Counted from the first letter of the stretch, positions 45,670 to 54,894 are shown. The stretch is DNA of 64,000 nucleotides from Novosphingopyxis baekryungensis DSM 16222 (GCF_000420305.1 NZ_ATUR01000003.1:496001-560000); one strand, 5' to 3'. Notes: generated from the letters alone by a model not told the origin. A program made the numbers and translations.

Positions 45670-46157
45670 GCGTCTCTCTCCTCAGGGCGGCCCAGCATCC
45701 AGCGCCGCGCGCAATTCACGCGAAAACCCCGCGCCAATGCCCGCCGCCCGATGAGAATCGGAAAAGCCATTGCGCGCCTATTGGCGAGAGTCAGATGCCC
45801 GGTCCACGTAAAATCGCCCATGCGCATGGTTGTCTCGATAACATAGCGCAATTGCACCTCTCCATTGGAGGATTTGATCTTGCGCCGCGCCACGGCAGGC
45901 GCGGTAATTTTGCAAGAGGGCTCATCCTGATGCACGCGCGTCCAGAACTCGACCATCAGCCCGTCATCGGTCTCGATCGGCTTCAAGCGCGTGGCATGGA
46001 TCGACGACGTGGCCGCGCCGGTATCGATCTTGGCACGAATATGGTGCAGCCCGAGATCCGGCAACTGCACCAGCTCCGCCCATCCAATCTCCACCGGCTG
46101 GGACAATTTGCTGCGTGGCTCACGCGCCCTTTCGGGCATTTCCCATTCGCTGGTCAC
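45666..46157 (-). CDS. rimB: RimB-like ATP-dependent zinc protease family protein (retropepsin fold)
   Basis: A 163-residue protein of the family annotated as ATP-dependent zinc protease, now recognised as retropepsin-like. The aspartic-protease-type signature is [13 protein letters not shown] (Asp45), and the C-terminal [15 protein letters not shown] matches the conserved tail. In Pseudomonas RimB acts with RimK and is reported to process glutamylated S6. The start is GTG 46157, overlapping the gdhA stop by 4 nt; ATG 46139 is an alternative. Its stop overlaps rimK. The symbol is by analogy. Confidence 0.9.
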   Translation of the reverse strand: MTSEWEMPERAREPRSKLSQPVEIGWAELVQLPDLGLHHIRAKIDTGAATSSIHATRLKPIETDDGLMVEFWTRVHQDEPSCKITAPAVARRKIKSSNGEVQLRYVIETTMRMGDFTWTGHLTLANRRAMAFPILIGRRALARGFRVNCARRWMLGRPEERDA

Positions 46158-47473
46158 ATCACGCCATAGGCAAGCATTGCGTCGGCCACCTTTTCAAACC
46201 CGGCAATGTTCGCACCACGTCGATAATCGACCGATCCGTCATCGCATTCGCCAGCCTTACGGCATTTGTCATGGATGTCGGTCATGATTTCGGTCAGCAG
46301 ATCATCCAGCTTTTCGCGGTCCCAGTGCATGCGTTCGGCATTCTGGCTCATCTCCAGGCCGGACACCGCCACACCCCCGGCATTGGCGGCCTTGGCCGGA
46401 GCAACCGTCACGCCCTTTGCGCGAAAGACGTCCATCGCGTCTGCCGTGGTCGGCATATTTGCCCCTTCCACCACATAGGCGATATCGTTGCCGGTGAGCG
46501 CTTTGGCGGCGCCTTCATCGATCTCGTTCTGCGTGGCACAGGGCATCGCGACGTCGGCATCCATTTGCCAAGGCTGTTTGCCCTCATGATAGGTGATGTC
46601 ATCAAATTCGTCCGCCGCCTCGCTTATACGGCCGCGCTGTTCGAATTTCAGGGTCTGGATCCAATCCAGCTGATCACCAGTCAGACCGTCCTCGATCTCG
46701 ATCGTGCCGTCACTGTCCGACAGGCTAAGCACCTTGGCCTCGCAATCGATCAGCTTCTGCGCGGCATATAGTGCCACATTGCCGCTGCCCGACAGAATGA
46801 CCGATTTGCCCTTCAATTCCTCATCCTGCGCCGCGAGCATTTCGCGCAGGAAATAGACCGCGCCAAAGCCGGTGGCCTCGGGCCGCATGCGGCTGCCGCC
46901 ATAGGGCATTTCTTTGCCAGTCAGCACACCCTCCCAGCGGCCGGTGATCCGCTTATATTGCCCGAACAGATAACCGATTTCGCGCGATCCCACGCCGATA
47001 TCGCCCGCGGGCACGTCAACATCCGGGCCGATGTGGCGGTATAGCTCGGTCATGAAACTTTGGCAGAAACGCATGATTTCGGCGTCGCTCTTGCCATGCG
47101 GATCGAAATCCGACCCGCCCTTGCCTCCACCCATAGGCAGACCGGTCAGCGAATTCTTGAAGGTTTGCTCAAAAGCCAGGAATTTGAGAACGCTTTCATT
47201 CACCCCGGACGAGAAGCGCAGGCCGCCCTTATAGGGGCCGATCGCGTTGTTGTTTTGAACGCGCCAACCACGCTGCACCTGCAGATGCTTGTCATCATCC
47301 TCCCATACCACGCGAAAGCTGATGATCCGGTCCGGCTCCGCGATGCGCTGCAGGATCTGCGCATTGTGATAGTCCGATCGGTCCTGGATCCATTCGTAAA
47401 TATCCTCGGCGACTTCGCCGACGGCCTGAACGAATTCATCCTGATGGGGGTTGCGGTCCTTCACGCCTTGCAT
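46154..47473 (-). CDS. gdhA: NADP-type glutamate dehydrogenase
   Basis: A 439-residue hexameric GDH of the E. coli GdhA type that makes glutamate from 2-oxoglutarate and ammonium. Motifs: GPYKGGLRFSSGVNES, catalytic region LPMGGGKGGSDFDPHGKS, DVPAGDIGVGSREIGY, SGSGNVALYAAQKL and AAKAANAGGVAVSGLEM-like PAKAANAGGVAVSGLEMSQN. ATG 47473 is the first canonical start, but the frame continues upstream through TLEDF, which homologues possess, to an ATT at 47506 preceded by GAGAGG at 6 nt; ATT may be the true start (about 450 aa, the usual length). It is first of the coupled gdhA-rimB-rimK set and could supply glutamate for RimK. Confidence 0.95.
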   Translation of the reverse strand: MQGVKDRNPHQDEFVQAVGEVAEDIYEWIQDRSDYHNAQILQRIAEPDRIISFRVVWEDDDKHLQVQRGWRVQNNNAIGPYKGGLRFSSGVNESVLKFLAFEQTFKNSLTGLPMGGGKGGSDFDPHGKSDAEIMRFCQSFMTELYRHIGPDVDVPAGDIGVGSREIGYLFGQYKRITGRWEGVLTGKEMPYGGSRMRPEATGFGAVYFLREMLAAQDEELKGKSVILSGSGNVALYAAQKLIDCEAKVLSLSDSDGTIEIEDGLTGDQLDWIQTLKFEQRGRISEAADEFDDITYHEGKQPWQMDADVAMPCATQNEIDEGAAKALTGNDIAYVVEGANMPTTADAMDVFRAKGVTVAPAKAANAGGVAVSGLEMSQNAERMHWDREKLDDLLTEIMTDIHDKCRKAGECDDGSVDYRRGANIAGFEKVADAMLAYGVM

Positions 47474-47592
47474 GAAGTCTTCGAGCGTTGGGCATTTGCG
47501 GGAAATAACAGGCCTCTCGATATGCTTGGGATGGATCTACCCAAACAACCGGTGTCGCCGATTATCGGTTCCGGCCCCTACCCTTGCCGTCC

Positions 47593-48198
47593 TCACTTAT
47601 CGCCGGGAACCGTCTTTTGGGCAGCGCCGGTTGCGGGCGCATCAGCCGCTGCGTCGACCAGCCTGGCCAGGCCCGACAGCTGCTGCCCGATGACACCATC
47701 CACCGCCGGGGCTATTTCAGCCACCGGATATCGCATGAAGCCGCCAACGACATATTTAAAGGTGATCAATGTGCCGCCCTCACTCGGTTTCAGACCGATG
47801 GTCAGCGTGCCGCTTACCCCTTCGGACTGCAACGGCCCCAGCGCGCCGGTCATGCGCAGCACCTTTGGCGGCTCCACATAAACCACCTGCATATGCTGTA
47901 CGCTGCCGCTGTTCTCCAGTTTGCCACCGCGCTGCTCGCGGATACGCTCACAGAAACACCCGCCCGCCTGCATATCGAGAAAGAAATTGTCGCCATCGCC
48001 GGTGAAGCTATGCCGCTCGTCCCACCAGCGGTTCGGTGCAGCCAAGACGGCCCAGACATCGTCCGGAGATGCTTCCACCTGCGCCTGATGTTTGACGGCA
48101 AAGCCCATGCCCGACTGCGCCTCCACTTCCGCAGCGGCGGGAGCGGAAAGCAGGACCGGACAGGCGGCAAAAGCAGCGAGCGCAAGATATCTGTTCAT
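47593..48198 (-). CDS. secreted SRPBCC (START-like) domain protein
   Basis: A 201-residue exported protein: signal peptide ending near APAAAE, then a START/SRPBCC ligand-binding fold (VKHQAQVEASPDDVWAVLAA at the N-terminus, FMRYPVAEIAPAVDGVIG before the C-terminal helix). Such proteins bind hydrophobic ligands in a deep pocket; the ligand is unknown. The ATG 48198 is chosen because the signal peptide begins there. It lies between adk and gdhA, 114-119 bp from each, so it may be in its own unit. Confidence 0.88.
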   Translation of the reverse strand: MNRYLALAAFAACPVLLSAPAAAEVEAQSGMGFAVKHQAQVEASPDDVWAVLAAPNRWWDERHSFTGDGDNFFLDMQAGGCFCERIREQRGGKLENSGSVQHMQVVYVEPPKVLRMTGALGPLQSEGVSGTLTIGLKPSEGGTLITFKYVVGGFMRYPVAEIAPAVDGVIGQQLSGLARLVDAAADAPATGAAQKTVPGDK

Positions 48199-48312
48199 GG
48201 CTCTACCGTAGCCCGGCGCGCCAAAGCACGGCAAGCGCCAAGACCGTATCCGGTAGCAGCTGGGATTTGAAGGACGACCGGTGGGTCAGGCAGACGCGCC
48301 AATGCGCATCGG

Positions 48313-48966
48313 TCAGGCTTTCAGAACCTCTTCGATTTGGGCCTGTACCGCGTCCATGGAGCCCATGCCGTCGATGCGAGTCACGATGCCACGCGCATCA
48401 TATAGCGGTAGGATTGGCGCCGTCTTGGCACGATAGTCGGCCATGCGCTTGCGCACGGTCTCTTCATTATCGTCCGGACGGCGCTTGAATTCCTCGCTTC
48501 CGCATTCGTCGCAGACGCCCGCAGTTTCCGGCTGCTTGTAGCGATCATGATAACCAGCGCCGCAGCGTGCACAGGTGTAGCGGCCGGTAATCCGGTCGAC
48601 CAGGGCTTCCTCGTCAACTTCAAGCTCGATCACATGATCCAGCTTGCGATTGCGCCGATCCAGCAGATCATCGAGCGCATGGGCCTGCGCTTCGGTGCGT
48701 GGATAGCCATCGAAAATGGCGCCGGTGTCGGGACCAAGCTGGTCCAGTCGATCGTCGATCAGGTCGCTGACCAGCTGATCGGAAACCAGCTCACCGGCAT
48801 CCATCACGGCCTGCACTTGCTTGCCGAGATCGCTTCCGGATTTCACCGCGGCGCGCAGCATGTCTCCAGTCGAGAGCTGCACCATCGCATGCTCGGCTTC
48901 CAGACGATGTGCCTGCGTGCCCTTGCCGGCGCCAGGAGGCCCCAGCAGAATGATGTCCTTGGCCAT
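48313..48966 (-). CDS. adk: adenylate kinase
   Basis: A 217-residue long-form adenylate kinase (ATP + AMP to 2 ADP). P-loop LLGPPGAGKGTQ, AMP-binding FDGYPRTEAQA, and a LID domain with four cysteines, CARC and CDEC, that form a zinc site. Many Gram-negative enzymes, including that of E. coli, lack these Cys. It follows secY by 70 bp, as in most bacterial spc operons. Start MAKDIILLG at 48966, with GGGGATT upstream. Confidence 0.98.
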   Translation of the reverse strand: MAKDIILLGPPGAGKGTQAHRLEAEHAMVQLSTGDMLRAAVKSGSDLGKQVQAVMDAGELVSDQLVSDLIDDRLDQLGPDTGAIFDGYPRTEAQAHALDDLLDRRNRKLDHVIELEVDEEALVDRITGRYTCARCGAGYHDRYKQPETAGVCDECGSEEFKRRPDDNEETVRKRMADYRAKTAPILPLYDARGIVTRIDGMGSMDAVQAQIEEVLKA

Positions 48967-49036
48967 AATCAATCCCCGTCCCGGCTCGTTTATTCACGTC
49001 GCGGCGTCGCCCGTCCGGCGACTCCCGCGCGGCGTC

Positions 49037-50416
49037 TTATAGACGCGAACGACCGCCCTTCAACTTCGCCTTCTTGATAAGATCGCCATACTGATGGGCG
49101 ATCAGGTGGCTCTGGATCTGGCTGACTGTGTCAATCGTCACGTTCACGACGATCAGCAGGCTGGTCCCGCCGATCACGAAGAACTGCGTCTGACCGGTTG
49201 CGCCGATCACATATTCCGGCAGCAGGCAGACAACCGCCAGATAGGCAGACCCCAGCACCGTGATGCGCGTGAGCACATAATCCAGATAATCCTGCGTGTT
49301 CTTGCCAGGGCGGATGCCCGGAATGAACCCGCCCTGCTTCTTGAGATTATCTGCGGTTTCCTCGGGATTGAAGACCACCGCGGTGTAGAAGAAGCAGAAG
49401 AAGACGATCCCCAGACCATAGAGCAGCAGATAGAGCGGCTGCCCGTGGGCCAGATACTGATTGATGGTGATGATCACGTCGCCAAAGGCTGTGTCACCGG
49501 TCAGATTGCGACCGGCGAAGTTAGAAATCGTCACCGGCATCAGCAGCAGCGAGCTAGCGAAGATCGGCGGGATCACCCCGGCGGTATTGACCTTAAGCGG
49601 CAGATGGCTGCGATCCGCCTGCATCATGCCGCGCTGCGTGGCGCGCTTGGGATACTGGATCAGTACCCGGCGCTGTCCGCGCTCCATGAAACAGATGAGC
49701 AGGATCAGCACGATGAACATGCCAACGAACATCAGCACCATGCCGGCGCCCAGGCTGCCTTCGGAAAGACCGGCGCCAAGCTGACCGATCAGCGTTGGAA
49801 TCTGGGCGATGATGCCGGCCATGATGATCAGCGAGATACCGTTACCGATGCCGCGTGCGGTGATCTGTTCACCCAGCCACATCAGGAACATGGTGCCGCC
49901 GACCAGGCTGATGACCGCGACGACGCGGAACATGAGGCCAGGCTCAACCACTGCCTGCATGCCGGAAGACGCGGCCAGCGTTTCCAGGCCAGCGGCAAGG
50001 AAATATCCCTGCATCGCGGTCAGGAACACCGTGCCGTAACGGGTATACTGGTTAAGCTTCTTGCGCCCGGCCTCGCCCTCTTTCTTGATCGCGGCCAGCG
50101 ATGGAGATAGCGATGCTGCCAGCTGCACCACGATCGACGCGGTGATATACGGCATCACGCCCAGCGCGATGAGGCTCATGCGCTGCAGCGAACCGCCGGA
50201 GAAGGTGTTGAAGATATCCAGCACGCCGCCCTGCGCGTTGTTCGCGTAGAGTGCGGCAAGCGCAACCGGATCGATACCCGGAAGCGGGACGAAGCTTAGC
50301 AGGCGGAACACGATCAGCGCGCCAAGCGTAAACCACAGGCGCTGCTTGAGTTCGGTTGCCTTACCGAATTTCGAAAGACTGATATTGGCAGCCATTTGTT
50401 CGGCTTTGGAAGCCAT
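49037..50416 (-). CDS. secY: preprotein translocase subunit SecY
   Basis: A 459-residue integral membrane channel with ten transmembrane helices. Conserved parts are FRLLSFVPLPGIDP in TM1, the plug region SGGSLQRMSLIALGVMPYI, GERGQRRVLIQYPKR-like loop ERGQRRVLIQYPKRAT, and the ribosome-contacting C5 loop (GFIPGIRPGKNTQDYL). It receives proteins from SRP/FtsY and SecA. It is in the usual place after rplO, but a large terminator-like fold (50558-50648) separates them, so a separate promoter or read-through is needed. Confidence 0.99.
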   Translation of the reverse strand: MASKAEQMAANISLSKFGKATELKQRLWFTLGALIVFRLLSFVPLPGIDPVALAALYANNAQGGVLDIFNTFSGGSLQRMSLIALGVMPYITASIVVQLAASLSPSLAAIKKEGEAGRKKLNQYTRYGTVFLTAMQGYFLAAGLETLAASSGMQAVVEPGLMFRVVAVISLVGGTMFLMWLGEQITARGIGNGISLIIMAGIIAQIPTLIGQLGAGLSEGSLGAGMVLMFVGMFIVLILLICFMERGQRRVLIQYPKRATQRGMMQADRSHLPLKVNTAGVIPPIFASSLLLMPVTISNFAGRNLTGDTAFGDVIITINQYLAHGQPLYLLLYGLGIVFFCFFYTAVVFNPEETADNLKKQGGFIPGIRPGKNTQDYLDYVLTRITVLGSAYLAVVCLLPEYVIGATGQTQFFVIGGTSLLIVVNVTIDTVSQIQSHLIAHQYGDLIKKAKLKGGRSRL

Positions 50417-50557
50417 GCGCGATACCCTCTTAACGTTCCCGCCCTGATGTTCCGACGCCGCGACTCCCGGCGCGGGTACAGACCATTCGCAAGGCGTCTA
50501 TATCGGGCCCGCAGGCCCGGCTGGCAAGGGAGGCATTGCAAAGCGCCCCCTGCGCAT

Positions 50558-50648
50558 AAAAAACCGCCCGCTCCGGCGATGCTAATTTCTGTCCTTCCGC
50601 CCTCTCACGAAGGCGAAGGAAGGTCGATCAGCACAGCCGCAGCGGGCG
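50558..50648 (-). terminator. large terminator-like RNA fold between rplO and secY
   Basis: On the minus strand CGCCCGCT (50648-50641) pairs with AGCGGGCG (50572-50565), followed by six T. Inside, CGGC/GCCG, TGCTGAT/ATTAGCA and TCCTTCGCC/GGCGGAAGGA stack into a nearly continuous rod of about 84 nt. It starts 7 nt after the rplO stop. Confidence 0.8.
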
Positions 50649-50654
50649 TGGATA

Positions 50655-51185
50655 TTACTTCTTGGCTTTGGCGGCCTTCTTGTCGGCGCTCTTCTGCTTC
50701 TTGGCTTCGGCGTCGGCATCCACCTTCTTGGCGATGACTTCGACCGTACCGCCGGCCTTTTCGACCGCCTCGATCGCACCCTTGGATGCACCGGCAACGA
50801 CGAAGTTTGCCTTGGTGGTCAGTTCGCCCTTGGCGAGCAGACGCACGCCATGCTTGCCGCCGCGTGCCAGACCAGCAGCCTTCAGCGCGGCATGGTCGAA
50901 CGCGTTCTTCGCGTCCAGCTTGCCGGCGTCGATGAACTTCTGGACCATGCCCAGGTTCACTTCGGCATAATCCTTGCCGAACGGATTGTTGAAGCCGCGC
51001 TTCGGCAGGCGCATGTGGAGCGGCATTTGGCCACCCTCAAATCCCTTGATGGCAACGCCGGAACGGCTCTTCTGGCCCTTCTGGCCACGGCCGGAGGTCT
51101 TGCCCTTGCCGGAACCGATGCCACGGCCGACCCGCATCTTGGATTTGCGGGCACCGTCATTGTCACGGATATCATTGAGTTTCAT
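50655..51185 (-). CDS. rplO: 50S ribosomal protein L15
   Basis: A 176-residue uL15: [40 protein letters not shown] and the C-terminal [20 protein letters not shown]. It helps assemble the large subunit. About 30 residues longer than E. coli L15 because of a Lys/Ala-rich tail ([19 protein letters not shown]). Start at MKLND (51185) by homology; the ribosome site is weak. Confidence 0.98.
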   Translation of the reverse strand: MKLNDIRDNDGARKSKMRVGRGIGSGKGKTSGRGQKGQKSRSGVAIKGFEGGQMPLHMRLPKRGFNNPFGKDYAEVNLGMVQKFIDAGKLDAKNAFDHAALKAAGLARGGKHGVRLLAKGELTTKANFVVAGASKGAIEAVEKAGGTVEVIAKKVDADAEAKKQKSADKKAAKAKK

Positions 51186-51248
51186 AAGTCTGCACTCGCT
51201 TTCGCTTTGTTCGCGCTGGGGACGTCCAGGCCGGCTGGCCCGGGATGT

Positions 51249-51277
51249 AAAAATGTCCATGGGCCTGAAACAGGCCC
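51249..51277 (-). repeat. hairpin with T-tract between rpmD and rplO
   Basis: GGGCCTG and CAGGCCC form a perfect 7-bp stem with loop TTT (51261-51277); ATGGACATTTTT follows on the minus strand. It lies in a 167-nt gap and may attenuate or process the spc transcript. Confidence 0.45.
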
Positions 51278-51352
51278 GGGCCTTTCGGCGTCGGAGGCTT
51301 GCTCCTTACCAAAAGACCCGGACTTGTTAAAGACCGTTTGTAGAAAGGCTAT

Positions 51353-51547
51353 TCAGCCCTCGACAACCTTCACCATATGGGGAAGCTTGGCGATCATGCC
51401 GCGAATTTCGGGCGTGTCTTGAAGCTCAACCACACGACCGATCTTGCCGAGGCCGAGCCCAGCCAGCGTCTTGCGCTGGTCCTTGGGACGGCGGATCGGC
51501 GAGCTGGTCTGCTGGATCTTGATCATGGTTTTTTCGTTCTTAGCCAT
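51353..51547 (-). CDS. rpmD: 50S ribosomal protein L30
   Basis: A 64-residue uL30: [20 protein letters not shown] and [20 protein letters not shown]. Length is normal for the short bacterial form. It follows rpsE by 5 bp. Confidence 0.98.
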   Translation of the reverse strand: MAKNEKTMIKIQQTSSPIRRPKDQRKTLAGLGLGKIGRVVELQDTPEIRGMIAKLPHMVKVVEG

Positions 51548-51552
51548 GCTGA

Positions 51553-52347
51553 TTACTCCGTGACCGCCGCGGCTTCCGCCTCGGCTGCCTGCTGATCGGC
51601 ACCGCCGCGTCCGAGCAGATCCGCAATCTTCTTGCCACGGCGCGCCGCGACGGACTTCGGACTGGTCTGATCGGTGAGCGCTTCGAAGGTTGCGCGGATC
51701 ATGTTGTAGGGATTGGACGTGCCGACAGACTTGGTCACCACATCGGCAACGCCAAGGCTCTCGAAGATAGCGCGCATCGGGCCACCGGCGATGATGCCGG
51801 TACCGGCAGGCGCCGAACGCAGCGTCACCTTGCCCGCACCGAAGCGGCCATTGCCGTCATGATGCAGCGTGCGGCCATCCTTCAGGGGAACGCGGACCAT
51901 GGCCTTCTTGGCCGCCGCGGTTGCCTTGTTGATCGCTTCCGGCACTTCGCGTGCCTTGCCGTGACCGAAACCGACCCGCCCCTGACCGTCACCGACCACG
52001 ACCAGCGCGGCAAAACCGAAGCGCTTACCGCCCTTCACCGTCTTGGACACGCGGTTGATGTGGACGAGCTTTTCGATCAGCTCTTCGCCGCCATCGTCGT
52101 TGCGGCCGCCACGGCCACCACGATTGTTGTCGCGACCACCACGGCCACCACCGCGATTGTTGTCACGGCCGCCGCCACCGGGGCCACCACGGCCACGGCC
52201 ACGGGCGCCCTGACGGCCAGTGTCGTTGCGTGTGTTCTCGATGGTCTGCTGGTTCGCCTTGGGATCGAGAACCGCCTCGGGCTGGTTGCCCTCGCCGGTC
52301 GTGCCTGGCTTGGCAGCGCCTTCGTTGGGTTGTTCGTCAGCCATCAT
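51553..52347 (-). CDS. rpsE: 30S ribosomal protein S5 with N-terminal RGG-rich extension
   Basis: A 264-residue uS5, about 100 longer than E. coli. The conserved core starts near residue 87 ([20 protein letters not shown]) and includes [14 protein letters not shown] and [16 protein letters not shown]5 acts in mRNA entry and decoding fidelity. The first 86 residues are disordered: an acidic part (1-44) and an RG/RGG-rich part (45-86) with a duplicated [10 protein letters not shown] unit. The C-terminus is an Ala/Glu tail ending in Glu (AEAAAVTE). The start ATGATG overlaps the rplR stop (TAATG). Confidence 0.97.
   Translation of the reverse strand: MMADEQPNEGAAKPGTTGEGNQPEAVLDPKANQQTIENTRNDTGRQGARGRGRGGPGGGGRDNNRGGGRGGRDNNRGGRGGRNDDGGEELIEKLVHINRVSKTVKGGKRFGFAALVVVGDGQGRVGFGHGKAREVPEAINKATAAAKKAMVRVPLKDGRTLHHDGNGRFGAGKVTLRSAPAGTGIIAGGPMRAIFESLGVADVVTKSVGTSNPYNMIRATFEALTDQTSPKSVAARRGKKIADLLGRGGADQQAAEAEAAAVTE
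52111..52169 (-). repeat. internal tandem repeat encoding the S5 RGG block
   Basis: Two near-identical copies of about 30 nt (ACGGCCACCAC, then GATTGTTGTC) lie in tandem and encode the repeated GGRDNNRGG. The copies differ at a few bases, so this is an older or drifting duplication; copy number could vary among strains. Confidence 0.6.
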
Positions 52348-52700
52348 TAAAACTCCAGTCCGCCTTCGCGCGCGGCATCCGCCAGCGCCTTGACCCGGCC
52401 ATGAAAGAGGAACCCGCCGCGATCAAACACGACATTGGTCACGCCAGCCTTCTTCGCAGCTTCGGCCACGCGCTTGCCGACTTCGGCAGCGCCATCCGAT
52501 GTAGCGGCGTTCTTGGCTTTCGCGCCCTTGTCCAGCGACGATGCGGAGGCAAGCGTCTTGCCCTCCTTGTCGTCGATGATCTGTGCATAGATATGCTGGC
52601 CCGTCCGGTGAATGGACAGACGCGGGCGGTTGAGGCCCTGCTTGCGGAGCTTCGCGCGGACCCGGGCCCGGCGGCGTTCGAAAAGAGACATTTTCGCCAT
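52347..52700 (-). CDS. rplR: 50S ribosomal protein L18
   Basis: A 117-residue uL18 that binds 5S r[38 protein letters not shown] and [21 protein letters not shown]-type C-terminus. Normal length. Three bases separate it from rplF; the stop shares a base with the rpsE start. Confidence 0.98.
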   Translation of the reverse strand: MAKMSLFERRRARVRAKLRKQGLNRPRLSIHRTGQHIYAQIIDDKEGKTLASASSLDKGAKAKNAATSDGAAEVGKRVAEAAKKAGVTNVVFDRGGFLFHGRVKALADAAREGGLEF

Positions 52701-52703
52701 GGC

Positions 52704-53237
52704 TTATTTCTTCTTCCCTTCCTTGCGGAAGATATACTCGCCGCGATACTTCACGCCCTTGCCCTTGTAAGGCTCCGGCTTGCGCCAGCGGCGAATCTCG
52801 GCAGCAACCTGCCCAACCTTCTGCTTGTCGATGCCGGAAATCTCGATCGTGATCTGATCCGGCGTCTTGATATCGATGCCATCGGGAATGGCGAAATCGA
52901 CGTCGTGGCTAAAGCCGAGCTGCAGTTTCAGGATCTTGCCCTGAACATTAGCACGGTAACCAACGCCGTTGATCTCGAGCACCTTGGAGAAACCCTCGGT
53001 CACGCCATCGACTAGGTTCTGGACCTGGGTACGCTGCATGCCCCAGAAGGAGCGCGCACGCTTCGTCTGGTTGGCCGGGGTCACCGCGACCTCGTTATCG
53101 TTCAGGTCGTACTTCACCTCGTCCAGGGTCGGCATGGTCAGCTCGCCCTTCGGTCCTTTGACCGAGAGCACAGCGCCGTCCATCTTTGCCGTCACGCCAG
53201 AAGGCAGTGCGACCGGTTTTTTACCGATGCGGCTCAT
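52704..53237 (-). CDS. rplF: 50S ribosomal protein L6
   Basis: A 177-residue uL6 with its two related domains: [15 protein letters not shown] at the start and the C-terminal signature [16 protein letters not shown]. It binds 23S rRNA near the factor-binding site. Start overlaps the rpsH stop by one base. Confidence 0.99.
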   Translation of the reverse strand: MSRIGKKPVALPSGVTAKMDGAVLSVKGPKGELTMPTLDEVKYDLNDNEVAVTPANQTKRARSFWGMQRTQVQNLVDGVTEGFSKVLEINGVGYRANVQGKILKLQLGFSHDVDFAIPDGIDIKTPDQITIEISGIDKQKVGQVAAEIRRWRKPEPYKGKGVKYRGEYIFRKEGKKK

Positions 53238-53641
53238 CAGAATACCTCCGCGAGAACCTCGCCGCCAACATTCTGTTCGCGCGCTTCCGCGTCGGACAGA
53301 ACGCCCTTTGGCGTCGAGACGATGGTGATGCCAAGGCCATTGCGGACCCGTGGCAGATCCTGGCTGCCGGAATATACGCGGCGGCCAGGCTTGGAGACAC
53401 GCGCGACATGCTGGATCGCGGGCTGTCCTTCGAAATATTTCAGCTCGATGCGGATGCCTTCATGCTGGCTGCGACGGCCGATATTTTCAGCCGTGTAACC
53501 GCGAATATAACCTTCGCGCTGAAGAACGTCGAGCACCCGCTGGCGCAGCTTGGAGGACGGCGAGATAACGCTGTCCATCTTTGCCTGCTGGCCGTTGCGG
53601 ATACGGGTGAGCATATCGCCCAGGGGATCGGTCAATGCCAT
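53237..53641 (-). CDS. rpsH: 30S ribosomal protein S8
   Basis: A 134-residue uS8: [14 protein letters not shown] at the N-terminus and [19 protein letters not shown] in the C-terminal RNA-binding part. In E. coli it is the autogenous repressor of the spc operon; whether that holds here is unknown. Normal length. Confidence 0.99.
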   Translation of the reverse strand: MALTDPLGDMLTRIRNGQQAKMDSVISPSSKLRQRVLDVLQREGYIRGYTAENIGRRSQHEGIRIELKYFEGQPAIQHVARVSKPGRRVYSGSQDLPRVRNGLGITIVSTPKGVLSDAEAREQNVGGEVLAEVF

Positions 53642-53652
53642 GATTTAAATCC

Positions 53653-53958
53653 TTACCAGCTCGACTTGGTCACACCGGGGATCAAGCCTTTATTGGCCAG
53701 ATCGCGCAGCTGAATGCGGCAAAGCCGGAACTTGCGGTAGTAAGCACGGGGACGGCCCGTCGTCTCGCAACGGTTCCGCACGCGGGTGGGATTCCCGTTG
53801 CGCGGAATTTCCGCCATCTTCAGACGCGCAATCAGACGCTCGCTCTCATCGAGAGACTGGTCTTTTGCCTGTGCCTTGAGCTTTGCATATTGGCCGGCGA
53901 ATTTCTTCACCATGCGCTTGCGACGCTCATTCTTGTTAACGGAACTCAGTTTCGCCAT
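53653..53958 (-). CDS. rpsN: 30S ribosomal protein S14
   Basis: A 101-residue uS14 of the long, zinc-free form: the zinc-ribbon CxxC motifs are absent ([17 protein letters not shown]). It starts [16 protein letters not shown]. It binds 16S rRNA in the head. 11 bp before rpsH. Confidence 0.98.
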   Translation of the reverse strand: MAKLSSVNKNERRKRMVKKFAGQYAKLKAQAKDQSLDESERLIARLKMAEIPRNGNPTRVRNRCETTGRPRAYYRKFRLCRIQLRDLANKGLIPGVTKSSW

Positions 53959-54001
53959 GACTTAAGTTCTCTTCCTTTCTTAAGGAAAAGAGGCGTTGCC
54001 C

Positions 54002-54580
54002 TCAGGCCGCCTCCTTCTCCTGGGTTTCATCCTGGGGGAACGGAAAGCCGAACAGTTGCAGCATCTCGCGTGCTTCTTCATCGGTCTTGGCCGATGTCGT
54101 CACGATAACGTCCATCCCGCGAACCTGGTCGATCTGATCATAGCTGATCTCGGGGAACACGATCTGCTCTTTCAGACCCATGGCGAAATTGCCACGGCCA
54201 TCGAAGCTCTTCGGATTCAGCCCGCGAAAGTCGCGAATACGCGGCATTGCGATGTTGGTCAGACGGTCCAGAAATTCGTACATGCGCTCACGGCGAAGCG
54301 TTACCTTCACACCGATCGGCATGCCTTCACGCAGCTTGAACTGCGCGATCGACTTCTTCGCCATGGTGATCACCGGCTTCTGGCCAGCAATCAGTTGCAT
54401 TTCCTCAAGAGCGCTCTGGACCTTCTTCTTGTCCTGAGATCCCTCGCCCACACCCATGTTGATCGTGACTTTCTCGATCTTGGGTACGGCAAAAGAATTC
54501 GTGTAACCGAACTTCTCGGTCAACGCCTTGACGATTTCCTCGTCATATTTCTTGCGGAGGCGCGGCACATAATCAGCCAT
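54002..54580 (-). CDS. rplE: 50S ribosomal protein L5
   Basis: A 192-residue uL5 that binds 5S r[58 protein letters not shown] and [15 protein letters not shown]. Overlaps the rplX gene by 8 nt, so translation is coupled. Confidence 0.99.
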   Translation of the reverse strand: MADYVPRLRKKYDEEIVKALTEKFGYTNSFAVPKIEKVTINMGVGEGSQDKKKVQSALEEMQLIAGQKPVITMAKKSIAQFKLREGMPIGVKVTLRRERMYEFLDRLTNIAMPRIRDFRGLNPKSFDGRGNFAMGLKEQIVFPEISYDQIDQVRGMDVIVTTSAKTDEEAREMLQLFGFPFPQDETQEKEAA

Positions 54581-54893
54581 CGATTGTCTCCCCGGACTTT
54601 ACGGCGACGCGAACGCGCTTGCCGTCTTTCTCTTCGAAACGAACGCGGGTCGGCTTGCCATCCTTGGGATCGGCGAGTGCCACGTTCGAAATGTGCAGGG
54701 GCGCCGGCTTGCGGTCGATGCCGCCCTGCGGGTTTTCCTGCGTCGGCTTGCGGTGCTTGGCGTGGACGTTGATTCCGTCCACCAGCAGCTTGCCGTCCTT
54801 GGGCATAACCCGGGTCACCTCACCGGTGCGGCCCTTGTCCTTGCCTGCGAGGACGACAATCTTGTCGCCCTTCTTGATCTTAGCCATCGCCAT
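54573..54893 (-). CDS. rplX: 50S ribosomal protein L24
   Basis: A 106-residue uL24 with KOW motif ([19 protein letters not shown]) and [18 protein letters not shown]. It initiates 50S assembly. ATG 54893 has GGAGG 9 nt upstream, inside the end of rplN; the second ATG at 54887 is possible. Confidence 0.98.
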   Translation of the reverse strand: MAMAKIKKGDKIVVLAGKDKGRTGEVTRVMPKDGKLLVDGINVHAKHRKPTQENPQGGIDRKPAPLHISNVALADPKDGKPTRVRFEEKDGKRVRVAVKSGETIDG

Positions 54894-54894
54894 G

